From positions 682,001-746,000 of the forward strand of contig CAWJMF010000002.1 of the NCBI GenBank assembly GCA_963843945.1: a stretch of 64,000 nt of DNA, given 5' to 3'. How positions within the stretch are numbered: position 1 is the first letter of the stretch; every line of letters begins with the position of its first letter. This DNA is from CAWJMF01 sp963843945. Lineage in GTDB: Bacteria; Vulcanimicrobiota; Vulcanimicrobiia; Vulcanimicrobiales; Vulcanimicrobiaceae. The position numbers and the translations under genes were made by a program. This document shows, one piece after another, positions 16,893 through 24,757 of the stretch. The notes beneath the pieces were generated by a model, which was not told the origin of the DNA, searched no databases, and saw nothing but the letters and a program-made list of their open reading frames with translations.

Positions 16893-17638
16893 GAACGGTC
16901 ATTCATGAGATGCGCAACCACCTTGCGGTGGCTGTCGCGAACGTCGAGGCTTTTATCGACGAGCGACTGGAGCCGACGCGGGCTCGGCTTAACGCCGTTC
17001 TCCAGGCCTTGGAAGAAATCGACCGGCTCATCGAGGATCTCAAAATCATCGAAGGCGGCGCGGCGACGCCCGCGCCGATGCATAGCGACTTGCGCGCGAT
17101 CGACGTTTGCCGGCTGATATCGAACGAAGCGACCGCGATGGAGGTTTCGGCGCGGGAGCGCGGCGTCGAATTCAGCGTGCACCGCTGCGATGCGGTGCAT
17201 CCCGCCTGTCAGTCGTTTCTCGGCGACCCCGTGCGCATCGGTCAGATCGTCAATAACGTCATGTCCAACGCCATCCGCTACACCGCGGCCGGCGGCGCGA
17301 TCGCCGTCGACTGCCATCGCGGACCGGGCGAATTGGTCTTCACCGTGACCGATTCAGGGCCCGGGATCACGCCCTCCGACGCAGCGCACATGTTCGAGCG
17401 AGGTTTCCGCGGGAGCGCGTCAGCGGGAACGGCCGGCAGCGGCATCGGGTTGTCGCTGGTCAAGTCCTTCGTCGAAGAACACGGCGGCTCGATCGACGTG
17501 CGGAGTGCGGCGGGCCGAGGGACAATCTTCGCGATCAGGCTCCCGGGCGAACTCCAAGAGGCAGGCCTGGCCGACTGCGAACATTGCGCTCAGACGGTCC
17601 AAGTCCAGTCCTTGATCGACGGCATATCGTCGCCGTAG
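16889..17638 (+). CDS. Soluble sensor histidine kinase
   Basis: 249 residues and no membrane segment, so it is cytoplasmic. Almost at the N-terminus sits the H-box (IHEMRNHLAVAV, His6), with no sensor domain before it. The ATPase part follows: N-box NNVMSNAIRY, G1 TDSGPGIT, F-box MFERGFRG and G2 GSGIGLSLVKSF. A kinase that starts at its H-box must receive its signal from another protein or through dimerisation. The GTG overlaps the response-regulator stop. Its last 49 bases run opposite the natural end of xfp, and the extension after the ATPase domain (about residues 218-249) looks like read-through of antisense sequence. Confidence 0.88.
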   Translation: MRTVIHEMRNHLAVAVANVEAFIDERLEPTRARLNAVLQALEEIDRLIEDLKIIEGGAATPAPMHSDLRAIDVCRLISNEATAMEVSARERGVEFSVHRCDAVHPACQSFLGDPVRIGQIVNNVMSNAIRYTAAGGAIAVDCHRGPGELVFTVTDSGPGITPSDAAHMFERGFRGSASAGTAGSGIGLSLVKSFVEEHGGSIDVRSAAGRGTIFAIRLPGELQEAGLADCEHCAQTVQVQSLIDGISSP

Positions 17639-19975
17639 CGATCGACGTAGCAGCGGTGGTCGACCAAGAGATCGCGTAGGCGCTGCTTGACGTGCGCTCC
17701 ATCGCTCGGCGACGCGCTCGACCCGGTCGATGACGTCCATCGCCAAGTGAAAGCGGTCGATTTCGTTCAGCACGCACATGTCGAAGGGCGTCGTGGTCGT
17801 CCCTTCTTCCTTATATCCGCGCACGTGCAAGTTAGCGTGGTTCGTGCGCCGGTAGGCGAGCCGGTGGATCAGCCAGGGATAGCCGTGGAACGCGAAGACG
17901 ATCGGCTTGTCCGGCGTAAAGATCGAGTCGAACTCGCGGTCGTCCAGTCCGTGCGGGTGCTCGCTCTTGGGCTGCAGCGTCATCAGGTCGACGACGTTGA
18001 CGACGCGCAGCTTTAATTCCGGAAGCTCCTTGCGGAGAATGTCGACCGCAGCCAGCGTCTCGAGCGTCGGCACGTCGCCGGCACACGCCATCACGGCGTC
18101 CGGCGCGCCGCCGTCGTCGTTGCCCGCCCACTCCCAAATGCCCAGACCCTCGGTGCAGTGCCGGATCGCCGCGTCCATGTCGAGCCACTGCAGTTCGGGT
18201 TGTTTGCCGGCAACGATGACGTTCACGTAGTTCCGGCTCCGCAAGCAGTGATCCGCGACCGAGAGCAGCGAGTTCGCATCGGGCGGCAAGTAGACGCGCA
18301 CGACGTCGGCTTTCTTGTTAATGACGTGATCGATGAAACCGGGGTCCTGATGACTGAAGCCGTTGTGGTCTTGACGCCAGACGTGCGAGGTGAGCAAATA
18401 GTTCAGCGACGCGATGGGCCGGCGCCAGGGAATCCGGCGCGTCGTCTTGAGCCACTTGGCATGCTGGTTGAACATCGCATCGATAATGTGGACGAAGGCC
18501 TCGTAGCACGAGAAGAAACCGTGCCGCCCCGTCAGCAGATAGCCTTCAAGCCAGCCTTGGCAGAGATTCTCGCTGAGTACTTCCATCACGCGTCCGTCCG
18601 GCGCCAAAGCGTCGTCGCCGGGCCGGATGTCGTCGAGCCAGGCGCGCGACGTCACTTCAAAGAGCGCCTCGAGACGGTTGGAGGCCGTCTCGTCGGGACC
18701 CATGACCCGGAAGTTCTGCATGTTCGCGCGCATCACGTCCCGCAGAAAGCCGCCTAGCACCCGCGTCGATTCCGCGTAGACGACGCCGGGCTTGGTGACC
18801 GCGACGGCATACGCCGAGAAATCCGGCATGACGAGATCGCGCAGCAGGACGCCGCCGTTGGCATGCGGGTTCGCGCTCATGCGCCGCTCGCCGCGCGGCG
18901 GCAGTGCGGCGAGTTCGGCCACGAGCCGGCCTTGGCTGTCGAAGAGCTCTTCGGGACGATAGCTGCGCATCCAGGTTTCGAGGATCGCGATGTGCGCGGG
19001 CTTGGCGGCGAACCCCGTCACCGGCACCTGATGCGCGCGGAAGGTTCCCTCGACGGGTAAACCGTCGACGACCTTGGGACCCGTCCAGCCCTTGGGCGAA
19101 CGCAGTACGATCATCGGCCAGCGCGGCCGTTCGAGTACGCCTTCGTGGCGCGCGCGGCCTTGGATCGCGCGAATCTCGGCAAGCACCTCCTCCAAAGTCC
19201 GAGCCATCAGCTGGTGCATCGCAGCCGGCTCGTCGCCCTCGACGAAGTGCGGCTCGTACCCGTAGCCGCGCAGCAACGCGCTTAGTTCCTCGTGCGGAAT
19301 GCGAGCTAAGATCGTCGGACTCGCGATCTTGTATCCGTTGAGATGGAGGATCGGAAGCACTGCACCGTCGCGCGCCGCATCGAGAAATTTGTTCGAGTGC
19401 CAGCTCGCCGCCAGCGAGCCCGTTTCGGCTTCGCCGTCGCCGATGACGCAGCAAACGAGGAGGTCCGGGTTGTCGAAAGCCGCTCCGTACGCGTGCAAGA
19501 TCGAGTAACCGAGCTCGCCGCCTTCGTGAATCGAACCGGGCGTTTCCGGCGCGACGTGACTCGGAATTCCGCCCGGGAAGGAAAACTGCGTGAAAAGCCG
19601 CTTCAGCCCGGCTTCGTTGCACGGGACGTCGCCGTAGTACTCGCTGTACGTTCCCTCGAGGTACGCGTTGGCCACCATTCCCGGTCCGCCGTGACCCGGT
19701 CCCGCTACGTAGATCGCATTCAGGTCGTGGCGCACGATGGCGCGATTCATGTGCGCGTAAACGAAGTTGAGGCCGGGCGTCGTGCCCCAGTGACCGAGCA
19801 GACGCGGCTTGATGTGCGCGAGCTCGAGCGGCTCGCGCAAAAGCGGATTGTCGTAGAGGTAGATCTGGCCCACCGACAAGTAATTGGCGGCACGCCAATA
19901 CGCGTCGATTTGACGCAACTCTTCGGCCGAAAGCACGTCCACGGTGTCGAGCATAGCGCCCCTATCATACGACAT
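17590..19975 (-). CDS. xfp: Xylulose-5-phosphate/fructose-6-phosphate phosphoketolase (one frameshift near the 3' end)
   Basis: TPP-dependent enzyme that splits xylulose 5-phosphate (or fructose 6-phosphate) with phosphate into acetyl phosphate and an aldose phosphate. Signatures include EGGELGYS, the TPP motif IGDGEAETGSLAASWHS and HLNGYKIASPTI. The best start is the ATG at 19975, giving about 795 residues, normal for the family. The open frame runs on to 17420 with an arginine-rich tail. The true C-terminus is found in another frame from about 17690 onward: HVKQRLRDLLVDH, then GDDMPSIKDWTWTV and a stop at 17592-17590. Loss of one GC pair in AGCGCGCAC would explain the break. Divergent ackA supplies the next step. 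Confidence 0.93.
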
Positions 19976-20025
19976 CGTGAAGGCGTCTTCGCAAGTCTGC
20001 GGCCGATTTTGCAGAAAGGCCGGGC

Positions 20026-21234
20026 ATGACTGCCGTGCGGCCCCCCGGCCGGATTCTCGCACTTAATGCGGGATCATCGAGCCTTAAGTTTGGCCTGTTC
20101 GCGCCGGCGGGCACGGATCTCGAACTGCGCGCAACGGGCTCGCTTGAGGGCATCGGTTCGAAGGCGCATTTCGTCGCGCGGGACGGCGCGGGGAACTTCC
20201 TTGCGGAACGCCGCTGGAGCGACCCTCAGCCGGGCTACGACGAGTTGCTCGCCGCGCTTCTCGAGTGGACCGAGTCGCACCAGGGCGGCGCGTTGCTGGC
20301 CGCGGGCCATCGGGTCGTGCACGGCGGCCGGCGCTTTACGGAGCCGGCGCTCGTCGACGACGCGGTGCTCGCCGCGCTCGACGCGCTCGTACCGCTCGCT
20401 CCGCTGCACCAGCCGCATAGCCTCGCGTTGATCCGGCGCATGCGCGCGCTGCACCCCGGCATTCCGCAGGTCGCCTGCTTCGACACCGCCTTTCACGCCG
20501 CCAATCCGCTGCTCGCCCGGCGCTTCGCGCTCCCGCGGAAATTCGAAGCCGCCGGACTGCTGCGCTACGGCTTTCACGGCCTCTCGTACGAATTCGTCGC
20601 CGCCGAACTCGCGCGGCGCGATCCGGCTGCTGCGGCGGGCCGCAGCATCATCGCGCACCTCGGCAACGGCGCGAGTCTGTGTGCTCTCGTGGCGGGCGCG
20701 AGCGTCGCGACGACGATGGGCTTCAGCGTGCTCGACGGCCTCGTCATGGGGACGCGCTGCGGCTCGCTCGATCCGGGCGCGCTCGTCTACTTGCAACGCG
20801 AGCTCGGGTTGACTCTCGACGACCTCGAGCACCTGCTCTATGAAGAATCCGGTCTGCTGGGCGTTTCGGGAATCAGCGGCGACATGCGCGTGCTCGCGGG
20901 CAGCGATGCCCCCTCGGCGGCCGAAGCCGTCGAGCTCTTCGTCTATCGCTTGATTCGCGAAATCGGATCGATGGCGGCCGCGGCGGGTGGCCTCGATGCT
21001 CTGGTCTTCACCGCGGGGATCGGGGAACACGACGCAGCGATCCGCTCGCGGGCCTGTGCCGGGCTGGCGTGGCTGGGAATCGAGCTCGATGAAGCGGCTA
21101 ACGCCGCGCCGCATCCGGAACGCATCAGCACGGCGCGCAGCCGCGTCGCCGTCTGGGCGATCGCGACCGACGAAGAAGGCACGATCGCTCGTCACACGCT
21201 CCAGGTCGCAGGCCCCTTCGCGCGGCCTTCATAA
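20026..21234 (+). CDS. ackA: Acetate kinase
   Basis: Acetyl phosphate plus ADP gives acetate plus ATP. The 402 residues match the ASKHA fold: the phosphate-1 loop LNAGSSSLKFG, GHRVVHGG, FDTAFH, phosphate-2 HLGNGASLCAL, GISGDMRVL and the adenosine motif TAGIGEHDAAIR. It is divergent from xfp with about 50 nt between the starts, so one control region can serve both. Together they make the short phosphoketolase bypass: sugar phosphate to acetyl phosphate to acetate with ATP gain. No pta is present in the window. Confidence 0.96.
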   Translation: MTAVRPPGRILALNAGSSSLKFGLFAPAGTDLELRATGSLEGIGSKAHFVARDGAGNFLAERRWSDPQPGYDELLAALLEWTESHQGGALLAAGHRVVHGGRRFTEPALVDDAVLAALDALVPLAPLHQPHSLALIRRMRALHPGIPQVACFDTAFHAANPLLARRFALPRKFEAAGLLRYGFHGLSYEFVAAELARRDPAAAAGRSIIAHLGNGASLCALVAGASVATTMGFSVLDGLVMGTRCGSLDPGALVYLQRELGLTLDDLEHLLYEESGLLGVSGISGDMRVLAGSDAPSAAEAVELFVYRLIREIGSMAAAAGGLDALVFTAGIGEHDAAIRSRACAGLAWLGIELDEAANAAPHPERISTARSRVAVWAIATDEEGTIARHTLQVAGPFARPS

Positions 21235-21283
21235 ATCTGCTTCATCGCAAGCGTACGATGGCGTGCGTAACGGGAGGCATCCA

Positions 21284-21796
21284 GTGACCAAGCTGTTCGA
21301 ACGGATTCTCGTCGACGTTCCGCTTTCACAGGCCGGACACCGCATCCTCGCCTACTTGCGACAGCAGGGGAGCCCTGAGGGCGACGCCATCCAGTTGCCG
21401 TTGCGTTTGAGCGTTCCGATCGCCGGGTTGAGCAAACCCTTGACGATCCAAAAGGACGTGATCGTCACGTTCGAACCCGAGCCCGAGTCGAGCGACATGC
21501 AGCCTCGTTACCGCGTCGCCTGGGCGCCGCTCGAAGGCGGTCCGTTTCCGATCTTCAGCGGCACCTTCACGATCGAAGGGGCCGAAGACTACGACCGCTT
21601 CTGGCTCGATCTCGACGGCTCGTACGAGCCGCCCGTCGGCCTGATCGGCGGCGCGTTCGACGCGCTCGCCGGCCGCTTCATCGCGCGCGCGGCCGCGCGC
21701 GACTTGCTCGGCCGCATCCGCGACGGCGTCGAAACGGCGTACGAAGTCGACGAGGCGGCCAAGGCTGCGCGCCGCGAAGCGAGCGCAGCCGGCTAG
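21284..21796 (+). CDS. Conserved protein of unknown function, paralogue of 15575-16054
   Basis: 170 residues from a GTG at 21284 with GGGAGG eight bases upstream; the frame is open further back, but only through the antisense-like end of ackA. Landmarks are VTKLFERILVDVPL, an inserted SPEGDAIQLPL segment, KPLTIQKDVIVTF, RVAWAPLEGGPFPIF and a helical AGRFIARAAARDLLGRIRDG end. The last 25 residues are Ala, Glu and Arg rich. It lies 49 nt downstream of ackA on the same strand and is probably co-transcribed with it. Its sister sits on the other side of the two-component/xfp/ackA block. Confidence 0.75.
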   Translation: MTKLFERILVDVPLSQAGHRILAYLRQQGSPEGDAIQLPLRLSVPIAGLSKPLTIQKDVIVTFEPEPESSDMQPRYRVAWAPLEGGPFPIFSGTFTIEGAEDYDRFWLDLDGSYEPPVGLIGGAFDALAGRFIARAAARDLLGRIRDGVETAYEVDEAAKAARREASAAG

Positions 21797-21797
21797 C

Positions 21798-22670
21798 TTA
21801 CTGACCCGAAGGGTTGGTGGTCACGTACGGTCCCGTGTCGCTGCGGAACCGAATGGCCCGCAGACTCCACTTGCCGTTGTTGGCTCCGCACTTGAACTCG
21901 AGCGTCTGGTAGAAGACGGGACCGTCGCCGTGCTCGAGTTCCATGCGCGGAGCCCACACGTAGTCGCCGCCGAACGTTTCCCCGAATTCCAAAAAGACCG
22001 GCGCGAGGTAGTCGTTGAAGAGCTTCACGCCGAGCTTTGCATAGTCGCCCTCTTGCGTGCAGCTCTCGTAGTGAAGATAAATGCCCGGGAACAACGTATT
22101 CGCGGCTGAATTAGCCGGCGGGCTGTCGTGCGCGCGGGGCGGGATGAGCGGCGGGGCCGTCGGCTGCGGTGTCGGCGGGACCAGCGACTCGCCCGATGCG
22201 TACGGCCCGCTGTCGACGCCGAACCGTACGTAGCGAATCGCCCAGCGCACGCCGTTCGCTCCGCACTTATAGGGATAGCTCAAATAGAACGTGTCGCTCG
22301 TGCCGTGCGTCACCAGCTGCCGTCCGGTCCAAGTGAAGTCCGCGACGGCGCCTTGCCCTTCGCCGTATTCGAGGAAGACGGGACCGACGTAGTCGTTGTA
22401 CAAGCGCACGGCAATCTTCGCGTAGTCGCCGTGCTGCTCGCAGCCGGCGTTGATGACGTAGATTCCGGGAAAACGGCTGCTCGGGACCGAGTCTTGCGGG
22501 GCCGTGCCGTTCGCGCGCGGCGGAATGTAGGGCAGACCGGCGCCCTGGGGCACCGGCGTCGGCACTGCCGAGCCATGGCTGGTCGACTCTTGCGCCTGGG
22601 GCAGAGCCGGGCCGGCCGCCAGCAAAACAAAGAGCGCCGCGCTTGTAGCGATTCCGAGAACTCGAGCCAT
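21798..22670 (-). CDS. Secreted protein with a duplicated domain, function unknown
   Basis: 290 residues with a signal peptide (IATSAALFVLLAAGPALP) and a Pro/Thr/Ser-rich linker before each of two similar domains of about 95 residues. Matching segments: FPGIYVINAGCEQHGDYAKI and FPGIYLHYESCTQEGDYAKL; RLYNDYVGPVFLEYGE and KLFNDYLAPVFLEFGE; YKCGANGVRWAIRYVRF and FKCGANNGKWSLRAIRF. Each domain has two cysteines at the same places, so each probably holds one disulfide. The gene arose by internal duplication. It ends one base after the convergent gene at 21796. I do not recognise the family. Confidence 0.8.
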   Translation of the reverse strand: MARVLGIATSAALFVLLAAGPALPQAQESTSHGSAVPTPVPQGAGLPYIPPRANGTAPQDSVPSSRFPGIYVINAGCEQHGDYAKIAVRLYNDYVGPVFLEYGEGQGAVADFTWTGRQLVTHGTSDTFYLSYPYKCGANGVRWAIRYVRFGVDSGPYASGESLVPPTPQPTAPPLIPPRAHDSPPANSAANTLFPGIYLHYESCTQEGDYAKLGVKLFNDYLAPVFLEFGETFGGDYVWAPRMELEHGDGPVFYQTLEFKCGANNGKWSLRAIRFRSDTGPYVTTNPSGQ

Positions 22671-22763
22671 TCATGCGCCCCCCGCCGCGCGGCATAGTTC
22701 AAAGGAAGTTCCGCCTCCCCCCTCTCCGCAACCGGGGAGTGTGCGCCTTGGGTCCCCAAAAAC

Positions 22764-23708
22764 ATGACCGCCGCGCAATTTCCGCAGGAACAAGTCGACG
22801 GAGCCTTCGTCCGTCAGAGCGACGCCTTCACGCAATGGGTCACGGCCGACGGAAGCTCGGGCTTTCCGGCAGAAGCGGGCCGCTACCACCTTTACGTGTC
22901 GCTGGCTTGCCCCTGGGCGCACCGAACGGTGATCGTCCGGGCGCTCAAGGGCCTCGAAGCGGCGCTCGGCATGAGCGTGGTCGATCCGATTCGCGACGAG
23001 CTCGGCTGGGCATTTCGAGCCGGCCCAGGCTCCTCGGAAGACCCGCTCAACGGTTTCCGGTACCTCTCCGAAGCGTACCTCGCGACCGACCCGGCCTACG
23101 TGGAGCGCGTCACCGTGCCAGTCCTTTGGGACACGCAGACGCGGCGCATCGTCAGTAACAACGACGACGACATCATGCGCATGCTCGAGACCGAGTTCGA
23201 CGCGTTCGCGACGAATTCGATCGAACTTTTCCCGCGGGCGCTCGCCGCACCGATCGACGCGCTCAACGCAACGATCTACGAGTCGGTGAACAACGGCGTC
23301 TACCGCGCGGGCTTCGCGACGGTGCAGCGCGAGTACGAAGCCGCAGCCTTTCGCCTCTTCGAGGAGCTCGACCGGCTCGAAGCGAGGCTCGGCGCGACGC
23401 GTTACCTTTTCGGTAACTCGCCGCTCGAAACCGACTGGCGCCTCTTCGTAACGCTGATTCGCTTCGACGCGGTCTACGTCGGGCATTTCAAGTGCAATCT
23501 GCGGCGCATCGTCGACTATCCCAACCTGTGGGGCTATCTGCGCGACCTCTACCAATTTCGCAACGTGCGCGAGACGGTCAACTTCGATCACATCAAACGC
23601 CATTACTACATGACGCACGACGAGATCAACCCGACCCGCATCGTCCCGATCGGTCCCGAACTCGATCTCACCTCGCCGCACGGTCGCGAGCGGCTCGGCC
23701 GAACGTGA
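22764..23708 (+). CDS. Glutathionyl-hydroquinone reductase (YqjG/ECM4 family)
   Basis: Glutathione-S-transferase-fold enzyme that reduces S-glutathionyl-hydroquinones. The 314 residues match Xi-class GSTs: catalytic Cys49 in LACPWAHRT, the VPVLWDTQTRRIVSNND lead into the GSH-binding SN, and the C-terminal helical domain with FGNSPLETDWRLFVTLIRFD and HFKCNLRRIVDYPNLWGYL. It is cytoplasmic. It is a stand-alone gene, divergent from the duplicated secreted protein and convergent with the LuxR gene at 23722. Its presence implies glutathione or an equivalent thiol, or at least exposure to quinone electrophiles. Confidence 0.93.
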   Translation: MTAAQFPQEQVDGAFVRQSDAFTQWVTADGSSGFPAEAGRYHLYVSLACPWAHRTVIVRALKGLEAALGMSVVDPIRDELGWAFRAGPGSSEDPLNGFRYLSEAYLATDPAYVERVTVPVLWDTQTRRIVSNNDDDIMRMLETEFDAFATNSIELFPRALAAPIDALNATIYESVNNGVYRAGFATVQREYEAAAFRLFEELDRLEARLGATRYLFGNSPLETDWRLFVTLIRFDAVYVGHFKCNLRRIVDYPNLWGYLRDLYQFRNVRETVNFDHIKRHYYMTHDEINPTRIVPIGPELDLTSPHGRERLGRT

Positions 23709-23721
23709 CGAACTTCCCTAG

Positions 23722-24390
23722 CTAGGAGCTTTCGGTTGCGGCGCTGCGATATGCGGTGCCGGGTGCTTCGGCGGCGCTTTCGCCGCGTGCCGTCGCGCCG
23801 TCGCGACTCCAGTTGAGCACCTTTGCGACCATCGAAGCCCGGTTTCTCGATCCCGTTTTGCTCAGCAGGCTCTTGAGGTAACCCTGCGCGGTGTACTCCG
23901 AGATCGTCAGGGCACGCGCGATTTCGGCGGCGCCGGCGCCCTCGAGCACGAGCGCCAGGACCTGCGCTTGACGCTTCGTCAGCGAAAAACGGCTCGCCGC
24001 GCGCGAGACGCTATTGTTGTCGCGCTCGGCTTCGACGATGAGTCCGAAGGCCTTCTCGTCGGTTCCGAAGAGCGGAGACAAACGGATCGCATGCTTCTCG
24101 CCGAGCAGGATCCGCCGCGGCGCGTCGGCGGCGCCGCAAATGACGCGGTCGATCATCGAGGCAACGCGCGCTCGAATTTCGGGACGGAGGCAGCCGTCCT
24201 CATCGAGCATCAAGGACTTGGCCTCCGCGGATTGGGAGCCGTCCCAGAAACGAAATTTCACTCTACAAAGCGCGTCGACGACGATGAGACCGAGATAATC
24301 CGAACGAGATTCCTTACGACGATCGACCACGACGTTCGGCCGAGGTCCGAGGGCAGGTCGCAGTAACAAGAAGATCCATCTTTCGCTCAA
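23722..24390 (-). CDS. Orphan LuxR-type regulator, paralogue of 30939-31484
   Basis: About 222 residues if started at the TTG at 24390; a GTG at 24330 fits the paralogue better and would give about 202. The N-terminal domain (VDALCRVKFRFWDG onward) is PAS-like in outline. The C-terminal LuxR helix-turn-helix has LTKRQAQVLALVLEGAGAAE, the recognition helix ISEYTAQGYLKSLLSK and the ending TGSRNRASMVAKVLNW. The paralogue has the same arrangement and near-identical ending. There is no receiver domain and no partner kinase. Upstream lie a 12-bp palindrome (24492) and an 11-bp direct repeat (24541), possible binding sites for it. Confidence 0.85.
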   Translation of the reverse strand: MSERWIFLLLRPALGPRPNVVVDRRKESRSDYLGLIVVDALCRVKFRFWDGSQSAEAKSLMLDEDGCLRPEIRARVASMIDRVICGAADAPRRILLGEKHAIRLSPLFGTDEKAFGLIVEAERDNNSVSRAASRFSLTKRQAQVLALVLEGAGAAEIARALTISEYTAQGYLKSLLSKTGSRNRASMVAKVLNWSRDGATARGESAAEAPGTAYRSAATESS

Positions 24391-24491
24391 ACCCGGGGGA
24401 TGCCAAAGAAAACCCTATATACGGCGCGGCGTCGATTGATCGATCGCCGTCAAGGGACGACCGAGGTCGACGCCCTGGGCAAGCGTCTGCC

Positions 24492-24503
24492 GTTAACGTT
24501 AAC
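24492..24503. promoter_or_regulatory. 12-bp perfect palindrome, possible operator
   Basis: GTTAACGTTAAC, AT-rich in a GC-rich neighbourhood, between the LuxR gene (24390) and the GT39 gene (24758). It has dyad symmetry as expected for a homodimeric DNA-binding protein. The binder is unknown; no experimental basis. Confidence 0.35.
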
Positions 24504-24540
24504 AGAATGTGCGCGGCATCACCAGGGGTTCGAGGAGGCC

Positions 24541-24562
24541 CGAACGTCACACGAACGTCACA
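24541..24562. repeat. Tandem 11-bp direct repeat, possible operator
   Basis: CGAACGTCACA occurs twice head to tail (24541-24551 and 24552-24562). The 11-bp period is one helical turn, so two protein copies could bind the same face of DNA. It sits in the roughly 365-base gene-free region 24391-24757 together with the palindrome at 24492. Otherwise I see nothing in that region. Confidence 0.4.
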
Positions 24563-24757
24563 CTTTCGCCAAAAAGCGTTGACGAAAAGGTTTCCACGAT
24601 TTAAGAAGGTGGGTCGGGCACTTGCTTGCTTACTGGTCGACGGGCCGGGGTCTCGCTCCAGCCCGCCTTCGCGCTCGTGCAGCGACGGTGCCGGACGCGC
24701 GCCTGGGTCGCCTTCAAAAAGGAAGTCGCGCGCGGCCCGCTCCATCTCGTAGCACGC

